NCBI GenBank assembly: GCA_012064415.1
Contig: SSNU01000247.1
Location: forward strand, 90,169 to 154,168
Direction of reading: 5' to 3'
DNA length: 64,000 bases
DNA from: Gyrodactylus bullatarudis
Lineage: Eukaryota > Platyhelminthes > Monogenea > Gyrodactylidea > Gyrodactylidae
The notes under the pieces were generated by a model. It was not told where the DNA came from and did not search any database. It saw only the letters and a program-made list of their open reading frames with translations. Each line of letters opens with the position of its first letter. Position 1 is the stretch's first letter. Positions 22,150 through 32,027 of the stretch are shown here, one piece after another. A program made the translations under genes and the position numbers.

Positions 22150-25100
22150 TTAGCTGAAAAAGTAAGTGGATCTGTTAATATCAGAGAGGTCGAAAATCCC
22201 CTTGGAGGGGACATTGGCCAGGAGTTGTTGGAGATCCTTCATTGACTGTTTGAGCACAGGGTCATGACAATTTTCAATTTCCCTGTTGGTTTTTAAAAAA
22301 AAGGGTTTAGGATAAAAGATGAGTTTCAAGGATTACAGAATGGAGAATACTTACTTTTCATAGCATTGGAATTTATCCCGGAGATATTCGGCAAGATTCT
22401 CCAGAATAGGCTGGGAATGCAGAGCGATAAACTGTTCTCGACAAATCCTGTTCATTTGATCCACTGTGGATGGATGAGTCCAGAAGCAGTCGTGTACTGC
22501 AGCAAAAGTAATTGACTCCTTGAGACAATGAAGGGAAGTTAACAGCATATGACAACTGTCTAGGGAATGTATGAAATTCGGAGGAAATGCATTCTTTTGT
22601 CGGTGGGTATGAGGAGGTGGTAGGCCAACCAGGCTATCTGCAGAGTTGTAGTAACGACTGGGAATGTCAGAGTTGTAATAGCTGAAATGTAGATAGTAGG
22701 ATGATTTCTTCTCTGCAGTCTGTACTCAACGAATGAATTATACTTACAACTTTTTACTTGATTCATTGAGAATATTCGGGTCGATTTGGTTTATTAAAAA
22801 TCCATCTTCTTGAGATAACTCCTGATCCTTTGTCAAGTCAGAATGCTTGGCGAGAATAGAGGATGATGATGGACTCTTTACATAGGGCTGAATAACTGGA
22901 AGGCCTAGTGGAGTGACCCAGCTGACTCGGCACTTTAGATCTCTGGAGATTTTATTGGCCAGATCAACAAACCAAGTTTGAATCGAGGCGGAAGAGGTGA
23001 AAATCTGATCGATACTCTGAAGAGTTGTTTTGGCCAAATAGCCTGAACACTTATGGATCATATCCGGCCGTGGGAAGTCATCCAGGTCTCGGAGCTGTTT
23101 TTTAATTTGAAGGGTCGCCCCATAAAGCGTAACTCCATAGACAGTGGTCATGACAGATTGCTTGATTATTTTGCGCTTGACGAATCCCTCCAGAATTTGC
23201 GCCACTTCTATGCCTTGTTTAGCGTCTTCTCTACGCTGAGCTTCAACAACATCAACAACACAGCTGTAGACATCTTGAGGTAGGTCACTGGGAAGAAGGT
23301 TGACTGATTCAGCGCCCTTGATGTCTCTGCCAAGTGCGGCGTAATGCTGAAGGCCATTGCAAGAGCCATCCTGATGGACGGGGAGACTGCATAGATATTT
23401 CTCGTGACCTTGATTGTGTTTTAGAGCTTGTGTTATTTCAAAGCATGTTGCCAACACTTGCCATGGTTCATCTTGATGTCGCCACCATTGTCGGCCATTC
23501 ATGGGTTTTTCACCCGAGTCAATAATCTCGTTCACTATTGAGTTGGCGTAATCAAGCCTGTCCCTATTTGAAGAAGACTTCTTTATACCGGTCAAATTGG
23601 TGAGATGAATCATGAGCCAGTCCAGTCCTTTAGGGCCGAGAGGTTTGGAGACAGCAAACTTTAAGATTCCTCTCGATAGATCATTGCCCATGTGGTTAAA
23701 GTGAGGAGGACACGGATAGACCCTGCCCCTAAAGTCCATGGAATGAGGAAAATAGAAGGTCTTGTGTCTGAACTGATTAGCAATGGAGATATTGTAGAGA
23801 ATGGATGCCCAGAGAGATCTGGACTCATCGTGTTCCTTGTGCAAGAGTCTGATTCGTCTATTCTCTATTTTACGCTTTTCGGGGTCAACTTCACTTTGAA
23901 AGAAGATAATAATTTTATTTGGTAAATTAAAAACTCTCAGTTTGAGTTTATAGAAAGAGATGTATTAAAAGATAAAATTATCTGTGAATTCTGATGATTC
24001 GAAATAGGCAGATCTCTCAAGAATTCAGGTGTATTAATCGGTTTACCTGGCTAATATATAACTAAACATATTTTACTACTTTTGAGTACCCTCCCCCACT
24101 TTCAAATGAATAAAGATTTTGAGGTCAAAGTTTAAAAAAATAAACTAATTTCAATTTGCTAGTATTAGTAAATTATTGCTCTGACTTCGGTCTCAGATAA
24201 ATCCATAATTTTTTCTTTATTGAAAGAATTTCAAAGAGTAAGAATAAGAAAAACAAATTCTACGAAAAATTCTGTATCTAAAAAGGTGTATTCTTTCAAA
24301 TAAGATTCAGCCGTAATTTCATATTTGAACGAGAAAAAGTTTGCTTAATACTTTTGAAACAACCTAATAATAAGGAACACGGAATTTGAGCAATTATAAA
24401 ATCGGTGCTGGAATACCATGACTTTATAAAAGTTCAGTGTTGAGTAAGAATCTGGGATAGAGATATTGATAGAGGGGAAGTAAAAAGGGGTTTTGTAAAA
24501 TGGCTATAACGTTGTTCGCTTGCTACCTGACTTTGCTGTCTTTTGGCTGGCATTGGTCTATCTACAGAAGAAGAAACGGACAAAAGTGGGCAGTATTTCT
24601 TAACGCGAATTCGAATACATTCTCTAATAAATCTGATTATTGAAAAAAATCACTATAACCAATAAAATCATTATTTTTAATGAACATTACAGAAGGCCAC
24701 AAGGTCAGGTAGCATGTGAACAGCTCCTCATTTGCACAAATGATCACATGCTAGTTGAACTACTCTCATAGTAAAATTCGTTTTATACCTCTACTCCTCC
24801 TATGAATTGACCAATAGAATGCAAGATTCTTAACAACTAATCAGATTCGAGTAGTTTCTTAACACATTTTTCGTTCATTTTCTGCTCAACTAGTTCAACT
24901 AGCGCGTCATTATTTGTGTAAATGACTGTATGGTTTGTAGAATTATTCTTGCCTTATCATCAATAGAGCAAAAAGGAGTGTCTAACAAATAAATAGAAAT
25001 CTTCCAAGTTTAGTAATGAGTAGGTGAGTGTAACCTACTTTTTGAGATAATTTGGGGGTTTCGGTGTTGGCTTGATGATGGACAAGTTCTTGTCTGTTTT

Positions 25101-28100
25101 ATCCTTGGCATAATGCACAACAAGATCCAGAATCTAGTGAGATGAATAATAAATCAAAATGTCTATTACCTGTTGGTTAACCCTCCAGGGCAGGGAAGAC
25201 AGAATATTTAGGGATTGATAAATCTCGGGGATTTGAGATGTGGGAAAGTCGAGAAAATCGGACGAAGTTAAATCACTGCCCTCTCCGTGGGTTGATTTTC
25301 TTATTAGTTTTGTGGCGTAGCCTGGATAAAAATTAAAATTTCTTAACAGAGATGCTAGATGTTAGTTATATCTACAAGTTAGATTGGTGAGTTTATTCTT
25401 TTGAAGTGTAATTGTGACTGCAGAGAAGAAGTTTTGTAATTTTAGGTTTAATAAAAAATATCAAGATGGGTTTAGATGAAATATAACAAGTGTAAATTTA
25501 TCTATCGGTATGTCGAAAGTCGAATAAGCTGGAAATTAAGAGTTTTCCAGTGGAGATTCAAGAGGTCCTGCATAGCGTGCCAACCAGAGCTTATGAGATT
25601 TTTGATGATTAGAATTTATTATGTCAGAAGTCGCCAACACATACGGGCATAGTAAAGAAAGTTTGCAAATTGTTAAAGGTTATGTTTTTAGGAGTGCTGT
25701 ATTTGCAAAAATAATATAATAATTTTGGTTACATTGAATTTGAGGACCCCTAGAAATTAATTCACTTTTGGTTCCTTTCTGTAATATAAAATTTTGATGT
25801 CCTAATCGATTGAACAGAAGTTCTATTAACTAACTAACTCGAGCCAATAAGGTAGCCAGCGTTGGAGTTGTTAATTCTTGGTATTGGTGGACATAAAGTG
25901 GGCAATTCTGTAGCCTTGAACTGAAGAGGGGGGTATTCAGCTCTTTCAAAAATCTTTTGTACTGTCGGATGTATCTGGATGATCTTGTTTGTTCTCGACT
26001 CCACTTTCATGTCAGAGTCAATCTCGAATATGACCGGAGATTCCATCTTGCTGTCGGGATTGTCCTCACCTCTTTTGAAGCGTAATATCTCAAGGTTGAA
26101 TCGTAAACTTTCGTACATAATCTTGTAGAGTTCCTTGCCAACATTCAGACGAGTCTTGGTGCCCCAGAATATTTCATCGGTATTCTTTAAGAGAGAAGAG
26201 GAATCATGAGTTTATTTTGTTTTTATATTTTTCAGGCATGCTTATTATTATTTAGTGAAGCTGGGGTGAATATTCATTTTTTTGATCGATTTTTTGGAAA
26301 CCGATTAAAAGGGCCCACTTTCACTGATTTGAGAAAAAAAAGTTTTTTGGAAAATATTGAAATTTTTCAACTTGTTGATTTCAAGGGGAAGAATCCCCGA
26401 TTCAGTAGTTCTTACAAGTAGCCCTAGTGAATCGAGAAAATAATTTTAATTTTCCACTAAAATTTTTAAAAATATTCTTACGACTATCTGTACATAATAT
26501 ACACTACATAGACAACTGTGGTTTTTTGAAATGAAGAATTAGGAAACCAATCTGTGGTTGTCATACACAAGGCTGAATTTATTGTTATGCCTACTGATCA
26601 TGTTGGGTACACCGAGAGAAGAATTTTCTTTGGAGATTTTTAAAACTTGAATTCAAATTATGTTCTTTGGGCTTGTAAATAAGATTCTTCTTCATCCCCT
26701 ACAAATAGAGCCTTGGATATGGAAAAGCACAGATTGCCTTTCTAATTCTCTATTAGAAAAACCATAGTGGTTTATCATCTACAGGTGAAGGATTTCATTT
26801 AATTCAACTTTACAATCAATTTATCACTAATCATAATTTGAAAAAAAATGAGTAGAAAGTTATTTTCACAATCTAAGAACCTTTCACACGATACACTAAT
26901 CATCTAGTGATTTGTACGAACCCCTGCTTTCACACGACTCAAGGTAACAGATAGGTAAATGAAAGAATGGGTATAATATGGTTCAAGGGAATTTCTTACA
27001 TAAATCTCACTGTCCTTGATATGTTCTTGCATTGATTTGTACCAGAGGACCTGAAAATCATCATCCATTTTGCCGAGACGGTCAGCATAAGTCTTGTAAA
27101 TATCCTTCAACTGCCCAAAGAGAGAGAGAGAGAGAGAGAGAAAAAGGGGATAAGCGATGAAAAAGGTAGGAATTATAAGGTATAAGAGTAAAATTACCAA
27201 ATGCAATTGTTGATGTTTATCCTTGGTGAAAGACCTTGAGGAATATTCAACGCTCTCGCCAAGGTGCATGCATAACATGAACGGGGTTGTAAAGCTGACC
27301 GAAGTCTCAATGAAGAGGGAGTCAAGGCCGCGTAGCATAATTTCAACGTAATCTTTCGGCTTCAGAATTTTCAGGAATGGGTAGGCAGAGATTTTACAAT
27401 TGCTATGCTCAGACTGCAGTCGAACTAGAGTCTCTCGGAAACCATTCAGGAGTTGTGTACGCCATTTAATTCGTTCTTCTTTCAGGATTTGCACCTAATG
27501 TATAGTTGAGATAAGTGGAATGAAAGGGATTAATTCTTAAATAAATTACCCAATGAAGAAGTATGAAATTCTTTCATTTATTTTACACTTGAACTAATAA
27601 AAAATGCTATTGCTATTTACTACAATTGGTTCTAGATGGTTCACGTTTATATGCTTAGATTTGATAAATACTCACATATTTCTTCTTTTCAGCGTAATCA
27701 CATGTCTTTTGGTCACCGGAGAGGGGAAGAATCGGTCTAATTTCTACATTTATATGCTGTTCAGAGGAGAGTTGTTCATCGAAATTCTTCATGAGATCAT
27801 GGTTATCCTTGAAGCAGAGGAGTGGGTCTAGGGAATTGTTCTGGGTGAATTTAATCTGGTTCAGGGATTGAGTGACTGGGTGATTATATTCGATACTACC
27901 AGATATAAAGGCTAAATTGGGTTGTTTATTGGAAACTTTAAGCCATGCCCTGAGAACATGACTAAGGGAATGATTTTTATGTGGGTATTCCAATAATCTC
28001 TTGTCAATGTCGGGAAATTTCTCTAAATAATTCTTGTGGAAATGAATGAGTCTTTTAAGATTCTCTGGGCTGAGTATTTTATTCTGCATGGCTTTGCCAA

Positions 28101-28795
28101 AGCAATAATAGGTTGAAATACAAGTCTGAATGTTTGGATTGATACCGTCTATTTTAATCCAATTAATCACAGATAGAAATTGTTCAATATTACCCAAGAA
28201 GGCGTAATGGTCCAAGAGGAGATTATAGATTTTTATATTCAAGATAATTTGACCCCGATTTATTGTTGCTTGACTATCAAGCATATTACGATAATGCTGA
28301 ATGAACTTGACTAGCTGTTTTGTCTAAAAATTAAATCAATTTTGAGTTAATTACCTCTCCAATAAAAATGCAAGCGTTAGCAAAAGATAGAAAATGTTCA
28401 TTGAATTTATATGCATTCAACAAGACATGATTTAATTCTAAATATGGATTTCTAGCATGATGATTATCTTCAGACGATTCAATGTGGGGTATACCACGAT
28501 TTCTCAGATAATTAGAGAGATTTAGTAATAAATGTCTCTGTGACTCAAAAATTCTCGGATCATTTTTAACCTTTTCTGAATCTGATAATATGATAGAAGA
28601 CTTCTGAGTGATGTCAGTAGTCTTTAACCAATTTTTGAATCTGGTTTGATAAGTAATTTCAGCGCTTTTCGTTGAGAAATTGACTAAATTTATTCTTTTT
28701 TCCAGTAACCTCATGTTCTGATTTTCATATTTTTGATTTCTTATAACAAATCGACGTCTTAAAGTGAAAATTAAAGTTTGTTGTAATTTTATCAT
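22150..28795 (-). CDS. POLRMT: mitochondrial DNA-directed RNA polymerase
   Basis: Ten exons keep frame: 28355-28795, 27676-28323, 27198-27494, 27000-27110, 25839-26184, 25170-25321, 25039-25133, 22748-23893, 22355-22681 and 22150-22282. They give 1,231 residues, essentially the human length (1,230). The N-terminus is basic and mitochondrial-targeting-like (MIKLQQTLIFTLRRRF). A divergent PPR-type region follows. The catalytic part is T7-like: MDFRGRVYPCPPHFNHMGND, motif A HQDGSCNGLQHYAALGRD, motif B KRKIIKQSVMTTVYGVT, KNAFPPNFIHSLDSCHM, and motif C AAVHDCFWTHP with the second catalytic aspartate. It ends RSTYFFS as in animal POLRMTs. It transcribes and primes mitochondrial DNA. Intron 1 is 31 nt, while intron 7 is about 1.1 kb. 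It is divergent from a C3orf33 homolog with 23 bp between start codons. Confidence 0.96.
23894..25038 (-). other. POLRMT intron 7 with a short inverted repeat
   Basis: This intron joins ...PNYLKN to EVDPEKRKIENRR. It contains two 34-nt imperfect inverted copies, 24729-24762 and 24891-24924, built around CATTTG/ACACAAAT and GCTAGTTGAACTA with a spacer of about 130 bp. This resembles a small foldback MITE, but I could not define target duplications. No nested gene is supported. Confidence 0.55.
25322..25838 (-). other. POLRMT intron 5
   Basis: This is a 517-bp intron splitting the serine in the GYLIGSS|YATKL region (phase 1). It contains no feature I can support. Confidence 0.6.
26185..26999 (-). 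other. POLRMT intron 4
   Basis: This is an 815-bp intron between the exons ending DSEIY and starting NTDEIFWGT. A 71-codon open frame on the plus strand (26206-26421) looks like chance, with low-complexity Phe and Lys content. Nothing else is recognised. Confidence 0.6.
27120..27141. repeat. (GA)n microsatellite forming a splice polypyrimidine tract
   Basis: A run of about eleven GA units on the plus strand reads as (CT)n on the POLRMT strand. It lies directly upstream of the acceptor TTTGGGCAG for the exon starting at 27110. It therefore appears to act as the polypyrimidine tract of that intron. Confidence 0.7.
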
Positions 28796-28818
28796 GAATT
28801 AAGTGGATAATTGTAAAT
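28796..28818. promoter_or_regulatory. 23-bp divergent gap POLRMT/C3orf33
   Basis: The POLRMT ATG (minus strand, from 28795) and the C3orf33-type ATG (plus strand, from 28819) are separated by only 23 bp. The two transcripts must either overlap at their 5' ends or have almost no 5' untranslated region. Any core promoter would have to extend into the coding sequence of one or both genes. Confidence 0.65.
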
Positions 28819-29421
28819 ATGAAAATAAACGAGGTTGCTGATAATAACTTGAGTCTTATTCGATCAATTCCGTTGTTATTCACAGCGATAGGTTCTTTTC
28901 TATTGTTGAAGAAAAGATATTACGTAAATAAATATAATTTATGAGTCTAGTTTACTACTATTAAAGGCCACAATGATTTCATTTTTGGTCATGTTGAGGA
29001 TAAGAAAAAGTTCCTATTTCAACTTGTTAAACATGAGGGCTCAACTGATAAAATAGTAATGAGACACGTAAAACCATTCAACAGGTCATTGATAAATGTT
29101 ACATTAGACTTTATTATATATGATACAAGGAGCAGGAACTGGCTCGACGAACAGTTTAAGAATTCTTGTTATTACTATTTCCAGCCTACCAGTCTCTCAA
29201 ATTCTTCTGGACTACTTTACGGAATCTTTAGTCTTAAGTCTATCAATGAGATTATGATAAGAAAGGGAATTACAAAATTAGACTACGAAAAACTCAAAAG
29301 GTACCCCAACACTGAGAATTTCACAAGGGCGCAATATATAGCGATTAGAAAGAACAGGGGAGTATGGCATGAGCCCATGTATGAACGGTTCTTAAGAAGA
29401 ATTAAAAACTATTTTCAATAA
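28819..29421 (+). CDS. C3orf33 family protein (SNase-like fold, membrane-anchored)
   Basis: Two exons, 28819-28923 and 28951-29421, encode 191 residues. The 27-nt intron between them contains in-frame stops (TGA, TAG), so splicing is required. It joins LLKKRYY to FTTIKGHNDFIFGHV. An N-terminal hydrophobic helix (LIRSIPLLFTAIGSFLLL) precedes an OB/SNase-like domain: IVMRHVKPFNRSLINVTLDF, NWLDEQFK, LYGIFSLKSINEIMIRKGI, and YIAIRKNRGVWHEP. The order and spacing match human C3orf33 as I remember it. From memory, recent work links this family to mitochondrial inner-membrane organisation. That would suit its position back-to-back with POLRMT, though a functional link is inference. Confidence 0.8.
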
Positions 29422-29482
29422 TTGGCCCGAGCAAATTTTGTATATTTTTTGAGAAAATAAATATCCCATGTAAAAAGTATAT

Positions 29483-30079
29483 TTAACGATTTGACTTGGC
29501 TACACGTTCCAATTCATCTTTCTTCTTGATAGCATAAGAATTTGAGCTACCCTTTGCAGCATTGATAAGTTCATCAGCCAAACATTCGGCAATGGTTTTG
29601 ACGTTTCTGAAAGCAGCTTCTCTAGCACCTTTGCAGATCAATGTGATAGCTTGGTTGACTCTTCTCAAGGGTGAAACGTCAACAGCTTGTCTACGCACAG
29701 TACCTCCACGACCAATACGAGTGGAGTCTTCACGAGCACCACTGTTTACAACAGCACTGACAAGAATTTGGATAGGGTTCTCACCAGTGAGAAGATTGAT
29801 GATTTCGAAGGAGTGCTTGACAATATTTGAGGCCTTGATCTTTTTACCGTTATTACGGCCATGCATCATCAAGTTGTTGCATAATCTTTCAATTATAGGG
29901 CACTGAGCCTTTCTGAATTTCTTGCTCTGATAACGTCCAGAAGTGTGAGGGATGAAGGTGGGTTTTTCGATCATAATATAATCATTAAGACTAAGGTCTC
30001 CCTTGCTAACATCGGTTGTAGTCCACTTGCCAAAGACTTTCAAATCACTATCATGATCTAGTGCAATCATTATAATCAC
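29483..30079 (-). CDS. RPS5: 40S ribosomal protein S5 (uS7)
   Basis: A single exon encodes 198 residues (human 204). From [13 protein letters not shown] onward the sequence tracks uS7 closely: [90 protein letters not shown], and the invariant C-terminus [14 protein letters not shown]. It is a head protein of the small subunit contacting mRNA at the exit site. Two in-frame ATGs (30079 and 30070) are possible starts. The later one gives [11 protein letters not shown]. The gene is tail-to-tail with the C3orf33 homolog at 61 bp, with an AATAAA-type signal in the gap. Confidence 0.97.
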   Translation of the reverse strand: MIIMIALDHDSDLKVFGKWTTTDVSKGDLSLNDYIMIEKPTFIPHTSGRYQSKKFRKAQCPIIERLCNNLMMHGRNNGKKIKASNIVKHSFEIINLLTGENPIQILVSAVVNSGAREDSTRIGRGGTVRRQAVDVSPLRRVNQAITLICKGAREAAFRNVKTIAECLADELINAAKGSSNSYAIKKKDELERVAKSNR

Positions 30080-30602
30080 GCTACAATTGTGTTAATAATT
30101 GTGAAGTGCGCCAGTATTAAAACAAAAAATCAACAACTCAGTTGGTTTGTTTTATCAAGTAATAACTTAATATTTTAAAAATTCAATTTATTCAATTTAA
30201 TTGAAATTTATCAAATGTTTTTCATCAGTCATTGACGCCTATATAATATATATCAATGATCAATTTTGGGAAAATTGGGGATAGAGACAGGATTAATTTA
30301 AGATTTTTCATTCAGGCTCAATTCAATGAATTCATATCTAAGAGATTCACTAACCCTACGATCACTACAGCCATGTTAGATTATTAATGAATATTATTTT
30401 TTTGGTTGAGAGTATAATTTCACTTTTATATCGTATGAACTATTACTTGAAGAGTTTAATTATGAGCCAGAAGATATTGATAAATTCTTACCAATCACAT
30501 TCCATCTCTGGAATGCAAATGTTTCTCTTGTAGTTTCATTAATTTTCATTCATTTATCGAAAATATCAGCTGGCTTGTTGTTAATTTCATCAAAAATCAC
30601 TA
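30080..30602. promoter_or_regulatory. divergent gap RPS5/CEP164
   Basis: This is 523 bp of AT-rich sequence between divergent start codons, so it should contain both promoters. The sequence TATATAATATATA near 30240 could be a TATA-like stretch, but AT richness makes this weak. No other element is recognised. Confidence 0.4.
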
Positions 30603-32027
30603 ATGAATGATTATTCTCCAATAATCTTGGAAGAAATTAGCAATTTAAACTTTGTTCCGACTCAAGAAGAACTTCAAGATTATGCCAAATTGATTGGATT
30701 TGATCTAGATAAAGAACCTGATTTGAAGAGGATAGCTATTGATGGAATTACTGCGCCATTGCCAAAATTTTGGAGACCAATCCTTCACAGTGATAATTCT
30801 GTATATTTTTTTAATTTCGAAACCGGTGAATCAAGCTGGGACCATCCTCTTGATCAATATCACAGAGGCCGTGTAATATCTGAACGTTATAATCTACTTA
30901 ATTCATTTCAACCCCCAAAGACAAAAAAAGATTTTGTATCAGTCCAACCGGCATCAAAAGTAATCAAAACTGAACCTCAAAGAGAGTCCATTTTCTACGA
31001 GTGTATTAGTGAAGAGGACAGCAGCTGTTCAAATGGATCCTGCTTGGCCCCTAAGAAGAGTATCTTGAAGCAAACTCTGAGGGAAGAGAACTTGGGCAAT
31101 TACAACTCTGAAGTTGAATCGATTACAAAGTTTATTTCAGTAAAGACAAACAATTTTCAGAATAAATTCCAACCTAATACTCGAAGAACTCGATCAAAAT
31201 CGGGCAAGACTAATGAATCAGATATTGATATAACCCATGCGGAAGAACCAAAATCTGATGCCTCTATTGATTTGACTCTCTCTATGAATGCTGAAAAGCA
31301 AAAGAAAAGTGACTCACAAGTTTTGCCGAAACTCTTGCTGAAATATGTCTGCCAAATAAAGGAGTTGAACGAGAAAATCATCAACCTAGAACAAACTATT
31401 GGCAATCAACGCTCAGAAATCAAAGAATTAAAGTCAAAATTAGAATCTTCCGAGTCAGAATGCAGCCAGAAAGATCGTCAAATTGTTTGTTTTAGGAGTT
31501 CTGCTGCGAAAATTGTTGAAAACGAGTTGAAATGGGGCGACAATATCAACTTGGAATTGGCTCAGCGCTATATTATCCTAAGGGAGAATAATTCTTTGCA
31601 GGAACTTCGAGAGAAAATCGATCCACCGGAATTAGAGACCCTGAAGACTAGCTTTAGTGAATGGTTCAAGTCAGATCGTAAGATTTGGCGCCAACTTGAA
31701 CTAATGAAGATCACTTTTGGACTCGACTTTGAGTTGGAAGAGAAAAACAAGCTTCTTTTTGAGGCGAGCCGTAAGCTTGCTCTTGACTTTCCTTCATCTC
31801 GAGAGATTTTCCATCAGGACAGTCGACTGGTCGACGAGTTAGAATATTCAAACTATGTAGTACGTCGTCGTCTTAAAAAGCCCACTAGGTACTCAAACAG
31901 TTGCGTGGCAATTAACGAGGGACAACTTCTCCCCAACACTTTCTCCATTTCCCGAGAGATGATGATGTTCAGCGGCAATCTCACAGAGACCACGCACGAT
32001 GACCAAGATCATCCCTATATAATTTGA
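30603..32027 (+). CDS. CEP164: centrosomal protein CEP164, short form
   Basis: A single exon of 474 residues. Residues 1-100 match the CEP164 N-terminal module: ISNLNFVPTQEELQDYAKLI, a helix GFDLDKEPDLKRIAIDGITA, then a WW domain LPKFWRPILHSDNSVYFFNF...SSWDHPLDQYH. In vertebrates this module recruits the kinase TTBK2 to the distal appendages of the mother centriole and is needed for ciliogenesis. Residues about 235-290 form a coiled coil (LLKYVCQIKELNEKIINLEQ). The C-terminal part is charged and helical. Human CEP164 is about 1,460 residues, so most of the central coiled coil is missing here. A possible polyadenylation signal lies at 32419-32424. Confidence 0.85.
   Translation: MNDYSPIILEEISNLNFVPTQEELQDYAKLIGFDLDKEPDLKRIAIDGITAPLPKFWRPILHSDNSVYFFNFETGESSWDHPLDQYHRGRVISERYNLLNSFQPPKTKKDFVSVQPASKVIKTEPQRESIFYECISEEDSSCSNGSCLAPKKSILKQTLREENLGNYNSEVESITKFISVKTNNFQNKFQPNTRRTRSKSGKTNESDIDITHAEEPKSDASIDLTLSMNAEKQKKSDSQVLPKLLLKYVCQIKELNEKIINLEQTIGNQRSEIKELKSKLESSESECSQKDRQIVCFRSSAAKIVENELKWGDNINLELAQRYIILRENNSLQELREKIDPPELETLKTSFSEWFKSDRKIWRQLELMKITFGLDFELEEKNKLLFEASRKLALDFPSSREIFHQDSRLVDELEYSNYVVRRRLKKPTRYSNSCVAINEGQLLPNTFSISREMMMFSGNLTETTHDDQDHPYII

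Noticed and set aside
26206..26421. 71-codon frame in POLRMT intron 4
   Set aside because: Phe/Lys-rich, starts at random in AT-rich sequence, and no signal peptide or motif is convincing.
27604..27831. 75-codon frame on the plus strand with a hydrophobic start
   Set aside because: It is antisense to a POLRMT exon (27676-28323), and its coding appearance comes from the complement of that exon.
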